A stretch of DNA of 64,000 nt from assembly GCA_013397115.1 (NCBI GenBank), contig VWZW01002312.1, positions 1,304,062-1,368,061 of the forward strand, written 5' to 3'. Origin of the DNA: Edolisoma coerulescens. Lineage: Eukaryota; Chordata; Aves; Passeriformes; Campephagidae. Positions 12,450 through 24,500 of the stretch are shown here, one piece after another. The notes under the pieces are model-generated. The model made no database searches, had not been told where the DNA came from, and saw only the letters and a program-made list of their open reading frames with translations. Within the stretch, counting starts at the first letter, position 1. Every line of letters begins with the position of its first letter. Position numbers and translations under genes: made by a program.

Positions 12450-13950
12450 ACTTTTTACCGGATGATATCAATTTCTTGCATGCTGGGAAATGATGCTTTA
12501 ATCACCTTCTCTGTGCCATTTCTACATTTTGACACTTCTACCAGACCCTCTGCAGTTACGTGGGACCTGTTATTATCTGAGATTAAGTTCCTCACTTTAT
12601 TTCTCCTCAGACAGAAGCAATTCTATACATCTGTTCAACTTTGACAACATTCTCAATCTATCTTCTACTTTTATTGCTACTTTTCTGGTGAAGGCTGACA
12701 AGGTTTCCATGCAATATTCAAGGCATGCATAAATCACGGCTTTCAAGTAACACGAGCAGCTTTGTTTATTCTTTTTCTTGTTATTCTTTATTTATTTGTT
12801 AATATTTGAGGACACTCACAGTTAAGTTACTGAAAAAACTAATAGCTCTGCCTGGAAACCATCCCCTGCTTTCTCTTACACCGTATAGCTAGAAGAGAGT
12901 AATAGTTGCTAACATTAGTACCAGGGGGCTAACCCCTAGTGAAACAATGCTTTCAAAAAAATCTTTCTAGAGTGCTAATTTAGACACTGTTGCAAACTTA
13001 TAACAATGGCTATTTTTTCCTATGTGCATTATTTCATGCTTTCTAGCTTTAAATTTAATCTGCCCTTTTATCATCTTGTTTTTCAACAAAAAACATCCTT
13101 CTGAAACCCTATGCCATCACCTTATGACAGTTCTGTCCTAATAACTATGTGTAATCTGCAACTTCGCCAACTCACTATTTATCCCCATACCTGATCATTT
13201 AAGAGCAAGCTGGTCAACACGTGTGAGTACTAGGGAAGCTTGAGGTGGTGCTTCATTCTTCCTAGCAATCTTTAGGTGAAAGATGACTCTTTGTTGTTAC
13301 TACTTGCTTCGTATCTGTTACTTAGTTGCTTTTCCACTTGAAAAAAGGGCTTTTGTCCTGTGAGAACCTGGGTACACCATTCGTCAAAAAAGAACCATGT
13401 CAAAGCCTTTTTTTTCACATTCAGATTCATAATTTGAATCTACATATGAACAACTTTTCAGGTCCATAAAAGAGTTGTAGTAGGTTCATGAGGCATTACC
13501 TGCAAAAAAAAAAAATCCTTTCTGCTCCAAAAGGACGTTAAGTGAATACATAGTAAATATTTGCTTCATTATTTAATGATGGCTAATGTTCAGTTCTACT
13601 ATTTTGTTACAGTTACAAACTTGCAGGGTACAGGTGCCAGGTGTTTTGATATATGTCTACAAGGCTATTTCTCCACACATTTTTTTAAAGACTAGCACCT
13701 TGTTAGTTATCTTCTGTGCCTACTGAACTATGTTTAAGTGACACATTAAGAGTCCTTTTGATCACAGGTTTGGTTTTTTTTACCATTGGTTTTAGCAATG
13801 TCTTCTAAAACATTATTTTTAAAATCTGCTTCTAAATTGACAGGAGAACTCTAGATTCTTTTTTTCTGTAGTGAGAGACTGTTGGGCCAGACCAATTCTC
13901 CATGGCCAATACCAGCTGAAACAATTAATCTGGCTTTTCTCTAGTCACTC
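12450..13950 (-). mobile_element. Old, highly diverged CR1/L3-type LINE, minus strand
   Basis: The plus strand matches, with many gaps and substitutions, the antisense of the amniote CR1/L3 ORF2 that I know from turtles and other reptiles. At 13,140-13,210 'gtaatctgcaacttcgcc...gatcattta' corresponds to the antisense of the reverse-transcriptase stretch around VLGPVLFNIFINDL. At 13,400-13,420 'atgtcaaagcc' corresponds to 'ttgtcaaaggctttc'. At 13,620-13,720 'cttgcagggtacaggtgcc' and 'ttagttatcttctgtgcc' follow in the expected order. No frame is intact. The edges are approximate. The assignment is from remembered family patterns, not alignment. Confidence 0.6.
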
Positions 13951-16900
13951 TTTTTCTCCTGAGGGCTACTTTTGACCCTGGCTATCTGTGGCTAAACAAA
14001 CTGACTTTGTTCTCCCTCTAATTAAAAAAAAAAAAAATAGAACACCACAATGCTACCTTACTTCTGTCTTGAAACAGGTTGTGTGTACTGATTGAAAGTA
14101 ACTCAGTAATTCTTTCTTTCCCTCCGTATCAATTAAAAAAAAGGTCACCATGTTTTCTGTGCTCCTGTTACCTTGTCTGCTGCCCTTCCATTTTAAGGTT
14201 TCTTGTAATCACCTTAGCTGTTAAATTATGCTGTAAAGGAGATTCTAAAATCATGTGGTTTAGATGTGGAATTTCAGCCCACAGTAATTACACAATGCAT
14301 TTCCTGCAGCTGGCCTTGTACCATGTGTTGTATCTTCACGACATGTCGTCTTATTTCTTATATTTCTCCCAGCAAGTTTGTGAAATGCTTACTCTAATTT
14401 GTATTTCTTGGTGTTACGTATCATTATTTGTTCTGAATCTCTAGAGAACTTAAGCATATCTGTGGACAGGTATAAATCTACATATTTGCATTATGGAGTG
14501 CAAGCTCTTTTTGCTGTGGCAAAAATCAATATGTCTTAAAGGATGAGATAATTCTGTATCAAGGCTAAGTAATTTGAATCAGGTATGTTAAGCATGTTAA
14601 CCAAACCACACACTAAAGAAGTAATAATTAAATGTTATAGGGTAATTCCTTCTCAGACAAATTATCGCAAGATATCCCACAGCAGTATCACTGAGCTGTG
14701 AGCAAAAGTGCCCATAAGTAAAGCATCAAGCTCTCATTATCACTGACTTTGCTATCAAAGCTTGTCATACAAAAATATGCAGATATTTTAAATGGAGATC
14801 AAATGATATTCAAATTCTAGTAACCCAAAGCAATCATCTAAATATTGCTAGGTTTATATATCTTCTCAAGATTAGAAAGGAAATTTTAATGTACTTTTCA
14901 TCTTTATATTTTTTTTAATTCTGTGCCAAATCATTTTCTTTCATCATTCATACACACGGCATCATCATTATAGTCAGGTTGTACCAGAGTGCAGAGCTAA
15001 TTTTCTTCTTCAAAAAACAATGGAGGAGTCATAAAATGCATAGCTACTGTTGCAATTTTTATGTAACACTGTGAAAAACTATTTCTTGTTCTGGGCTTTG
15101 GTATCTAGGATCCTAAAATATGTATTTGGAAATAGAGAAATAAATTGTAAAAACTGTACTGAAAGTAGCACATTTGCTACTGCTCACACTGTAGCAAATG
15201 TGAACGACCACTTGGTGTGTGTGGTTGTGGGGTAGTTAGCAGCTCATTCTTTGCACAGCATGACTGGCTCATCATTTCAAGCAATTGGCCTGTATACAGT
15301 CAGGTCTCCTCTCGGGAGTTGGTTAATGGACACCTAACAGCTTCTTGGTGTCTTTATTTTCTCCACAACTTATATCTCCCCTGCCATTGCACATTCAGGC
15401 TAAACTTCTGCTCTGAGATGTTCAACCTAGAGGCCTTTCTGGCCTGTGTTTTCTCTGGCATGGTTTTGGGGTCTGCCTGTGACTGTCACAATAATTCATT
15501 AAAGACGAGCCATGCCACAGGGACAGTTATTGAAACAAGCTTGGCTTGGTGGTTACCACCACTACATGGTGTGGGTCTGCAGGTGGACAGCGCTGCACAC
15601 CTTCCCCCACAAGTACGCAGATGCTCATTTAGGCAATGCCCACACAATGCATTTGAGCCTCAGCCTAATACCCTTGATATTCTTGATCCAAAGGCAAATT
15701 GAAGGCAGTCAGACGTGCTTAACATGAAGTGCAGTGAGAAAGCAACAAAACTATGCAGAGGTAGACCTGCCTAGAAAGGCAGACAGTGTTATCTCTCCCT
15801 CCACATCCCTACCTCCATGAATGCTTTAGAAGTGCTGTTTGACTAATCACTCCTTTCCAGGAAGGTGGTGTCAAAAAGTATTATCTGTTGGGTAGCTGTA
15901 AGTGTTTCACACATAAATGAATGCAATATCAGATATGAGAAATGTGAGAGAGTTGCAGAGGGGGATGGTTAATAAAACATGTAAATCTCTCAGCTTCCAT
16001 GTTCTCCCTCAAAGATAGTACCAGCAGGAATTGGGATGTTCTCATTACTAAGATCAGAATAAAGCCTGTCTGGAGACTATGTACTGTTATTCATGCTGAA
16101 CAGGTTTACCCAGCTCTATAAAGAGGGCTTGCAGTCTACACTTCTCCGTGTATACTTGGTACAGAATTCTCCTTACCTCTTGAACTTACAAAGTGACAGC
16201 ACAGCTTACCCAGAAAAAAAAACATGCAGCATATCAATAAACTCAGTTCTTAATTAGCTCTCCTTCTATCTCCAGTTCTAATACTGACAGATCTTGAATG
16301 GGCTTTTTGTTATGACTATTGACTTTAGCCTTTTGAAATATTGCTGAGTGGTGACCCAGAGGGGTGGAGGTGGAATTAGATTCAGCAGCACTTATGCCAT
16401 CATATGTTTGGTATGTTACTTCCTTTCACTCTGATGTTGGGAAGATCACACCCAGCCTTTACATTCCTCTTCAACAAGTTGTGTCAAGGAAAAAGGAGAA
16501 AGGAAGCTGCCCCACATACCACTGGATATCAGAAAGGAAGGTCTTAATGAGGATGTCAGGATGTAATTTCTACAGAAATTAGCCCTTCCTTTTGTCAGTC
16601 CCAGCTCCAGCTGCTATAAACATTTCAACATCATCTTATGGAGTGAGGGCTCAAGAGATAATACTGTATTCTCTGGGGATATTTTATGTTCTTGGCTCAT
16701 ATATAAAAGGAATGCTGAATTCTTAAACTCAACAGCAGTAATAAATCCCTAAAACTGAAGTGAAATAATGGAGTTTGTTTTGGCTGGAATATCAGAGACA
16801 GGTGAGGTGATTAAAACAGACAACAAAAACATGTACAGTAACTTGCTCGGTGTCATATAATAGCAGCCCATTCTTAACTAGGTGAAAATAAGAACTCTAT

Positions 16901-17426
16901 TATATTCTTATTCATAAACTTGAGACATATATATTAGAATTTTTTAATCTGCACTTTTTCCATTTTTTGGCAATAGCCATCATAGCAGTAGTGAATAACC
17001 AGAAGACAGAATGCCATGAAATGTGCCATCATGGTAATATATTTACAATATTCCTGCTTAAGAAATGTAAAAATAATGTTTGATCATATTTTGTAGTGAC
17101 TCATATGTAAAACATTGCATGTATTTCTGTGACTCATTAAAAGCCTCTTAAAACGGACTTGTTCACCTTAGAGAGGAATGTGCTGCAAATCCTTTGTATC
17201 ATGCCTATAAACCTTTGTGAGGTAGAGTAATTCAACATTTAAAAAGCACTCATAGTATTTCACTCATAAGGGAAAAAAAATCTGCTAAATCAGAATCAAA
17301 CAAAAATCTGTCTCAAAATATCTTCTTTTTTGGTTTGTTAATTGGTGGATTAAGGACCACAATATTTAATGGTCCATTAGGGTCATTCTGGTACTGAAAA
17401 GTAAATTGTGTTAAGCAACAGTATGA
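13951..17426. other. Intronic or intergenic DNA; nothing supported
   Basis: AT-rich sequence with no convincing exon. It includes a perfect 12-bp inverted repeat at 15,169-15,202 and a 161-codon open frame at 15,217-15,702 (plus). That frame has no splice sites or recognisable domain and is treated as chance. The start of this stretch (to about 14,450) may be further decay of the old CR1 copy. Confidence 0.4.
15169..15202. repeat. Perfect 12-bp inverted repeat, 10-nt loop
   Basis: The arm cacatttgctac at 15,169-15,180 is followed by ten bases and its exact reverse complement gtagcaaatgtg at 15,191-15,202. It could form a hairpin in RNA or be a chance palindrome. Confidence 0.8.
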
Positions 17427-18184
17427 GGTTCAACAAGGCCAAGTGCCAGGTCCTGCCCTTGGGTCACAACAACTCCAGGCAGTGCCACAGGCTGGGACAG
17501 AGTGGCTGGAAACTGCCTGGCAAAAAGGGACCTGGGGGTGCTGGTGACAGCAGCTGAACATGGGCCAGGGTGTGCCCAGGTGGCCAAGAAGGCCAATGGC
17601 ATCCTGGCCTGGATCAGCAACAGTGTGGCCAGCAGGACCAGGGCAGGGATTGTCCCCCTGTATTTGGCACTGGTGAGGCTTCACCTCAAATCATGGGTCC
17701 AGTTTTGGGCCCCTCACTCCAAGAAAGACATTGAGGTGCTGAAGTGAGTCCAGAGAAGGGAACGGAGCTGGAGAAGGGTCTGGAGCACAAGTCCTGTGAG
17801 GAGCAGATGAGGGAGCTGGGGGTGTTCAGCCTGGAGAAAAGGAGGCTCAGGGGAGACCTTATCACTCTCTACCCCTGCCTGAAAGGAGGCTGTGGCCAGG
17901 TGGGGGTTAGCCTCTTCTCCTGGGTAGCAAGTGACAGGACAAGACAAAGTGGCCTCAAGCTGCACCAAGGGAGGTTCAGATTGGACATCAGGAAGAAATC
18001 CTTTGCAGAAAGGGTGATCAGATATTGGAAAGGGTTGCCCAGGGAAGTGGTGGAGTCACCATCCCCAGAGGTGATCGAGAAACAACTCAGCATGGCACTT
18101 TGTGCCATAGTCTCATTGACAATCTGGTGTTCAAAGCTTGGACTTGATGACCTTGGAGGTGTTTTCCAGCCTTAAGGATTCTGA
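17427..18184 (+). mobile_element. CR1 LINE 3' portion, plus strand
   Basis: It starts with the ORF2 stretch 'aggttcaacaaggccaag' (KFNKAKC-type reading) and runs through 'gggacctgggggtgctggt', 'caagtcctgtgaggagcag' and 'ctggggtgttcagcctgg' equivalents. It ends in the CR1 3' region 'gaccttggaggtgttttcc' followed by 'ccttaaggattctgatt'. The frame from 17,744 to 18,175 is still open over 143 codons and corresponds to the ORF2 C-terminus (KGLEHKSCEEQMRELGVFS). Upstream frames are broken. This is a 5'-truncated copy, younger than the L3-type copies. Confidence 0.9.
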
Positions 18185-18559
18185 TTAGATAAATAAGGTG
18201 CTTAAACTTTTATGCAATGTTTGAACATTTCCAGTCCTGTATGTGGCTGGTGTTTTTCATTGCTTGATGTTCATACCACAAGAAGAAAATGAATGGTGAT
18301 CAGCCACCTTGAGTGTTAGAATGAGTTCTACAGCTATAGCCAAAAAACCTGTGCAATGATGAAATCAGAACATGCCCCTTTGCTTGCCTGCTGCCATTCC
18401 TCAGTGACAGACTCCAATGACAGGACTGTGTCCATGAATTTGGAAACCTGAATACACACTTCAACAGCAAGACAAAATGCCCCACCAATAAACTGCCAAG
18501 TTCAGACACCACGTCACAACCATTCCTGCAATAATATATTGCAGAAGGAAAAGGAGTTA
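18185..18559. other. Spacer between CR1 and LTR
   Basis: About 375 bp with no gene signal. It may contain the unrecognised 5' part of the LTR that follows. An 87-codon minus-strand frame here has no splice or family support. Confidence 0.35.
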
Positions 18560-18731
18560 TCACACAGACATAATTTCAGCCAGAGAAGAGTGGACTGAGA
18601 GGAACAACTCTGCAGACACCCAGGTCAGTGCAGAAGGAGGGGCAGGAGGTGCTCCAGGTGCCAGAGCTGAGGTTCCCTTGCAGCCTGTGCTGCAGACCAT
18701 GCTGAGGCAGCTGTGCCCCTACAGCCCATGG

Positions 18732-18805
18732 NNNNNNNNNNNNNNNNNNNNNNNNNNNNNNNNNNNNNNNNNNNNNNNNNNNNNNNNNNNNNNNNNNNNN
18801 NNNNN
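18732..18805. other. Assembly gap, 74 N
   Basis: A run of 74 N lies inside the LTR. It is flanked on the left by cagcccatgg and followed shortly on the right (18,825-18,831) by the same cagcccatgg unit. The gap therefore probably hides a short tandem array that the assembler could not resolve. Confidence 0.95.
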
Positions 18806-18919
18806 GCAGAGATCCACTTGCAGCCCATGGAGAAGACCCACTCTGGAGCAGGTGGATGCCCAAAATAAGGCTGTGAACCCGTGGGAGGCCAATTCTGGAG
18901 CAGGGTCCTGGTAGGACTT

Positions 18920-19468
18920 GTAACTTTGTGGGGGACCCATGCTGGATCAAGCTGTTCTGGATGGACTGCACCCCATGGTAAGGCACTCACGCTAGAGAAA
19001 TTCATGGAGAACTGTCTCTTGAGGGAGAGACCCCACGCTGGAGCAGGGAAAGGTGTCCCTAAGCAGCAGCATACGCAACCTGGAGGGAAGGTAGAGCAGG
19101 GTGTGGTTAAGATTTGTTTTACTTCTCATTATACTGCACTGATTTCTATTTTGACTGCAATAAATTCAGTTATTTTCCCCAAGTCAAGTCTGTNGTAACT
19201 TTGTGGGGGACCCATGCTGGATCAAGCTGTTCTGGATGGACTGCACCCCATGGTAAGGCACTCACGCTAGAGAAATTCATGGAGAACTGTCTCTTGAGGG
19301 AGAGACCCCACGCTGGAGCAGGGAAAGGTGTCCCTAAGCAGCAGCATACGCAACCTGGAGGGAAGGTAGAGCAGGGTGTGGTTAAGATTTGTTTTACTTC
19401 TCATTATACTGCACTGATTTCTATTTTGACTGCAATAAATTCAGTTATTTTCCCCAAGTCAAGTCTGT
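18920..19468 (+). repeat. Exact 274-bp direct duplication with single N at junction
   Basis: 18,920-19,193 and 19,195-19,468 read identically, from gtaactttgtggggg to aagtctgt, and are separated only by one N at 19,194. The copies have no differences although they lie in an old LTR. This is the mark of two contig ends with an unmerged overlap, not of a real tandem repeat. Confidence 0.95.
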
Positions 19469-19623
19469 TTTGCCCATGATAGTAATTGATGAGTGATCTC
19501 TCTCTGTCCTTATCTCAGCTCATGAGGCTTTCATTACACTTTTTCCTCCCCCATCCAGTTGTGGAGGAAGGTGGGAGAGCAGCTTCGGTGGGTACCTGGC
19601 ATCCAGCCAGTGTCAACCTACCA

Positions 19624-20573
19624 CAACTATAGAGCTATTGAATACAAGAAGACCACTATTCCATCTAGTTTCTTCAGTGGTTGGTAGAGAAGCTCACTCT
19701 CTCACCAACTCACAGATTAATTAACAAGTTATTCTACTCTTTTGATCACCCATCTTTCCCTATGTGCTTTGAATCATACATGCAGTCATCATCACAAAGA
19801 GTTCTGATCTACTTATTACTTAAGTTAGACCCTCCAAGATCTAAACTATTACAAAATGTGGTCTTTCCAGTGACATCTTTGTCCTATTGAAATTTTTGTC
19901 AACATTTCAGCATTTCTTGAAAAAAACCGTGCAGTAACAGGGACAGAAAGGAAGATTGGACATGGAAAGAAAATTCTGTGGTTCTAGCTCCCACTTTTCT
20001 TTCAGCTAGAAATATAATAATTATGCAAGGCAAATTTTAAACAAAGGTGGAGATAATAATAAAAAGGATAATAAAATGCTTTTATGTTAGAAGGAAAACT
20101 GGCACACTACTTAGTCACTGCAAACATACAAGTATTATGGATAGTAATGCAGCTTGCTCTGTTGCCTACAAAATGTTTCTGACTACTGAATAAGGTTTTC
20201 TTAATATTGAGATTACATGATCTAAAGGAAGACCTATGACAAATACATTCAGCAAATATAAATACATAATCTGATAACTCTGAATTTCATGTATGCCTGG
20301 TGAATATGTGTAGACAGCACTACAACCTTCCATATAATGTGGATAATCAAATTGTTCTCCAGGTTTTCAGTACGGGGAGTAGAGTTCATGCTTACTAATG
20401 TTAGAAACTCAGGTTCAAATCCTTCAGATCACACTCATTAAAGTTTGTTTATGGCCTCAAACAGTTTATGATCTTAATATTACTACAGGACAAAGCAATC
20501 TTTATCACAGAGGTTGTAGCTGAATATTGTCTTTCTTCATTATTGTATCTCTTATCTTTTTCACCTACCATAC
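19624..20573. other. Presumed intron; nothing supported
   Basis: About 950 bp of AT-rich DNA between the LTR end and the next exon candidate. No repeat family or splice-bounded open frame was seen. Confidence 0.4.
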
Positions 20574-20647
20574 CTGGGAGATAATCTACTCCAAAACATC
20601 GGATCTGTATCCAGGGCACATATCTTTTACCAAATCGTCCTAACAAG
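20574..20647 (-). CDS. Internal coding exon (phase 2-1) of unidentified gene
   Basis: Seen: the acceptor ends in aagtcctcag and the donor is ctcccag/gtatggt on the minus strand. The 74 nt give 1 base + 24 codons + 1 base in one open frame, LLGRFGKRYVPWIQ through CFGVDYLP, a composition typical of folded protein. Its in-phase 2 follows the 35-nt candidate at 21,536-21,570 (out-phase 2) and its out-phase 1 meets 12,144-12,183. No domain was recognised. An alternative exon-like segment of the same phase lies just upstream at 20,971-21,101. Confidence 0.45.
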
Positions 20648-20970
20648 CTGAGGACTTGAACTTGAGAATCTACCAAGATTTAAGACCTTTCCTGTTTATA
20701 GTCCACAACTCTCAGCTCAAAATTGAAGAATTTCAATACCATAGAACAGTAACCATTCTTTTAAGGAAGAAACAAAACAATATTTGAGTATTCTCTTTTT
20801 ATTCCCACCTGGCTTTACTCTTCCCTGAATCCAAGAATGGCTATACAGTTTCCCTAATTATGAAGCTTTGTCTGAAATATCCTTTCTAGCCATTCTAACA
20901 ACAAGTTCAGTACAAAGTTTCCCAGCTGTGAGAGTCCTCTACTACAACATTAAAAGTGGAAACAAATTAC

Positions 20971-21101
20971 TTTTGCACCAATGAAAGGACACAGACTCAT
21001 GCACTGATCTCAGAAATACACTGCTTCCATCTGTAGTAGAGCATCCCCAGCCTGTGTTGAAATATTGATGCTGCTTAACACAACCCAGTTGACTAATATC
21101 C
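20971..21101 (-). CDS. Weak alternative exon candidate (phase 2-1)
   Basis: A long pyrimidine tract on the minus strand ends in acgtaag, followed by 131 nt with an open frame containing DISQLGCVKQHQYF and VHESVSFHWCK. The donor is gcaaaa/gtaattt. Its phases (2 in, 1 out) equal those of 20,574-20,647, so either could splice between 21.55k and 12.2k. The acceptor lacks a good cag, and other frames are partly open too, so this may be chance. Confidence 0.2.
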
Positions 21102-21535
21102 CTTACGTAACATAAGAGAGAACAGAAATACAACACAAAAAAGAGTTCAAATCGCACTCAAATTGGCACCAGATTCTGCTCTCTCCCAAGAGAGATTTCT
21201 TTGCTAAATAGAAAAGCTATTTTTTACACTGAATTAGCAGAGTTGTTAAATCCCACATGCACAAAAGGTTGCAGGATGTTTCAATGTATGCTCACAAATC
21301 CCTAACTACTGAGTCCAGAGAGTACCTACCCAAGCTTCATAAGTGCTAAAACCACCCATGCCTTTTCTCTCGTGGGATCTGTCAAGTTAGTAATTTCTTT
21401 GTCAAAACAGAACCTAAGTGGCAACTCTGCAGTCATGCAGATCAGAGATAGTGAACTCTCTCAACGGAGTAGTACCCTATTCAGGAAGCAGTGGCAGTGG
21501 CTGTTGACAAAAGCATGGGATGTGAAGTATTTCAC

Positions 21536-21570
21536 TGGTAGTCATGAGGGCACAGACTCCAAGTGCAAAT
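21536..21570 (-). CDS. Possible 35-nt coding exon (phase 0-2)
   Basis: The acceptor tract is excellent on the minus strand (cttcatcctactgaccattttag); the donor ctacca/gtgaaat is moderate. Frame 0 reads ICTWSLCPHDY plus two bases. Its phases 0 in and 2 out are exactly what is needed between the exons at 25,118-25,217 and 20,574-20,647. I looked for this phase deliberately, so the match is weaker evidence than for the others, and 35 nt is short. Confidence 0.3.
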
Positions 21571-24500
21571 CTAAAATGGTCAGTAGGATGAAGAAATGAG
21601 GATAAACTACCGATTAATCAAATATTTGCTGTAACCTTCTCTGTAAATACTGGCAAGAGTCAGCTAGAGCAGTAAGTCAGGAACCAGTATGGCTCCACAA
21701 GTTCAGTGCTCTCCCCCTGCCCTCATTCCCTTTCCTCCCAACATGCACAAACAATATATTCATATTTCCTGAGGGAAAGGAATCTGTCTGCAGCTTTCAC
21801 TGGTATGAGTCATGGTGCTATCAATTTTTTCTCCAGAAAACTAGTTGGTACACTAAAGATCCCAAGTGCCAAAAGCCTGCATACTGCACTGGAAGGCTGA
21901 CGATTGATGAGCTTCATCCGTCTGAATTCCAGCAAAGAGGAGAGGCTATAAAATAGAGCATGTGACAAGTAATTCCTCTTGGAAAGTCAGCTCATAAGTG
22001 AGCCCAGCTGGTTTTCATCAGTATAACTCTCAAAGGGACACTACTCAGCGTCTCATCCCAAACTTTACCCTACAATGCAAGAGAACTGGATTCAATGTTT
22101 GAGCAGAGTCTACAGCAAGGCCTATCGGTGATTGCATAGAAACTTTACTGAGAGTAATGGTGGAAAATATTGTGAAGACTCATCTGTAGACCAGTACTAA
22201 GGCACATCAGACAGCAAAGTCTTGAGAGGTCTTTTTTCTGTTTGGTTAGCTCTTGTCTGGTTTTTATGTTTTTATGTCTGAAAGGGTAGTCATTGAAAAA
22301 AAACAGGTCATAATTTGAAAATATTTCAAAATGAGAAGTTTAATAATGTTGGCAAAGTAAGTAAAATACCAATGGTCAACGATATAAAGAACAAACATTC
22401 AGTTTCAGCTATTACCTGAAGCTTGTTCTGTCACTTAAAAAAATGTAAAACTAGGAAAAAATATAGAACCATATCTGCCTACATGTTTTCTATCCCTCAC
22501 AAACCTTGCTTTCTCTACACCTTGAGGACTCATGAGGCAAATAGGAAGTGGCAAAGGGATCTTCACATAACCAGGCAGAAGACACAGAAGAACATAAACA
22601 AAGATTGAAAGCACTTCAGTAACTCAGAGTGTAATTTACTAGCATACATATCTCTTGCCAGAAGCACTTGACATGAATACCAAAAACTGACAGCAAAACC
22701 TGGCCTGTGGGAAGAGAAAGGGCTTCATGTCTTGGGGACATCTTAGGGGATGATCCTGTGGATAAGCCGAGTGTTTGGATTGTGCCTGTGAGCAGAAACT
22801 CAGAGCTCTGTAGGGCTTCCAGGATGTTTTGTGTTTTCAGGCTGACAAATAACCTTGCAGCTATTTTTCTAAGAAGAACACATGGCAGTTATACAGCCAA
22901 CTGTGTTTTGAAAGAATTTGGATTTTGTGAGTTTTCTCTGCATTTTCCTATGAGAGGCCATGAAATAGCCAAAAACAAGTCCTTCCCTTTTAACAGGTAA
23001 TGATTCCACATTAAAGACTTAATCAGATGGTTTTGGTCTTTCTGTGAGGGTCTTTTTTAACTTTCCGTCTCAGACACAACATAATAATGTCAATCAGCTC
23101 CACAGCTTTGAGACCAAGAGGCAGGATTAGTTTTTTTCTAATTTGCCTTTTCCTCCTTAGGAGGAAAGAGATTTGAAATTAAGAAATCAATCTTTACGTA
23201 AAGCACTTACCATGAAAACATGGAGCCAGGTCTCATTGGTATGGTTCTTAGAGCACACAGGTGTTCACAAAGCCATCTCTTTGGGTTCATCTCTTCATCT
23301 CTTCTGGGTTCAGTTTCCCTACATGAAAGATGACAACATCTTACTGGGTTCTGTTAAAGGCAAAATGAGTTGTGCTCAAGATAAAAGATCATTACTGTGA
23401 AAAACTCATTCAATTTAGAATTATATCACACAGATCAGGGTCTGCCTTTAATAAGACATCTGGTCATCGTACTGGAATTTTAGGTGGCTTAGGGACGTCT
23501 TCAGATGTCTGGGGATATATTTTCAGGTAAAGCTGTAGTTTGCTCCTTGCTTCAGAGAGGATTCTCTGTTAACCTACCACAGCATGGTTTTCAGAGGTTT
23601 TTGGCCATAAGATGTGTTCTGGGCATGCTGACTTCTGCATAGTCCAGATTACAGACCTTCACCCTCTCACAGAAGTGAAAAAAAAAGATCATTCTTGGGC
23701 CCACTGTTTCAGGTGAAAAAGGTCATGACTTTTCATTAGAGCTTTATAGCTCTTTTGCAAGAACATCCTTGATCATTACACAAATAAACCCAGTATAAAA
23801 ATTTTACTGTAAAATACCAACACATATGTCACTCTGGAAAATAAAATAGGATTCCAGGTTCTAAATATCGTAGTGGGTAAGGATAGAGTGTCTCATACTC
23901 CATGTAAAATCTCTTCTCTAAAGGTACTTTAGTTAATTTATCTATTCATCTGCACTCAGGGAGGAGACCTTGTGAAGTTTTTGGCATAAACATTATCTTC
24001 TCTTTATACCATGAGATGAGACTACACTATCTGTAAAACAATTTCAAAGGAAAAAAAATCTTCATAGAAGAAAAGCTGATTTATTGATAGGCTTAGGTAG
24101 TTTGTTATCAAACCAGTGTTTGAGGTTTAACTATCATTTATAGCTCTGACTTCAAAAGAAACATACGCTGCATGAAAATATTCATTCATTTCCTCCCATC
24201 CCCACAGCATTTTCATGAAACACCGAGAAACACTATAACTTCTCCAGACAGCAAAACACGTACTAAACTGGAAATTCAGAACTTCCGAATTGAAGGATTC
24301 TAAATGAAGTCAAAAGGCCAAAACAGCAAGTGAACAAATGAAGGTGACTTTCTCAAATGTTACCTCTACAGACAGGTTTTGTGAAGCCTCAGAAATCCAT
24401 CATATGCCTGGCTCTCTTGGGAGAACTCACTGAAACACTGAAGCAACAGCTCCTGGCTGAGCAGTGCAGGCCAGGGTTATTTCAGGCCATGCCTGGTCAG

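Larger units (their letters stand above)
18560..19623 (+). mobile_element. Avian ERV-like LTR (solo), interrupted by gap and false duplication
   Basis: Sequence blocks are characteristic of a widespread avian LTR: repeated 'cagcccatgg', 'gaagacccactctggagc', 'gagagaccccacgctggag', 'ttctcattatactgcactg', the polyadenylation signal in 'gcaataaattcagtt', then 'cccaagtcaagtctgt', 'gagtgatctctctctgtcc' and the 3' end 'cacctggcatccagcc'-like 'gtacctggcatccagccag...ccaca'. No internal gag, pol or env reading was found, so I call it a solo LTR. I believe the family is ERV-L-like, but that is from memory. The 5' edge is uncertain. It contains 74 N at 18,732-18,805 and a duplicated 274-bp block. Confidence 0.7.

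Noticed and set aside
15217..15702. 161-codon plus-strand frame
   Set aside because: No splice signals, promoter or recognisable family; composition does not suggest a protein domain.
22840..22997. Plus-strand exon-like segment with good acceptor, fair donor and one open frame
   Set aside because: No other plus-strand exon to join and no recognisable sequence; similar segments occur by chance in this window.
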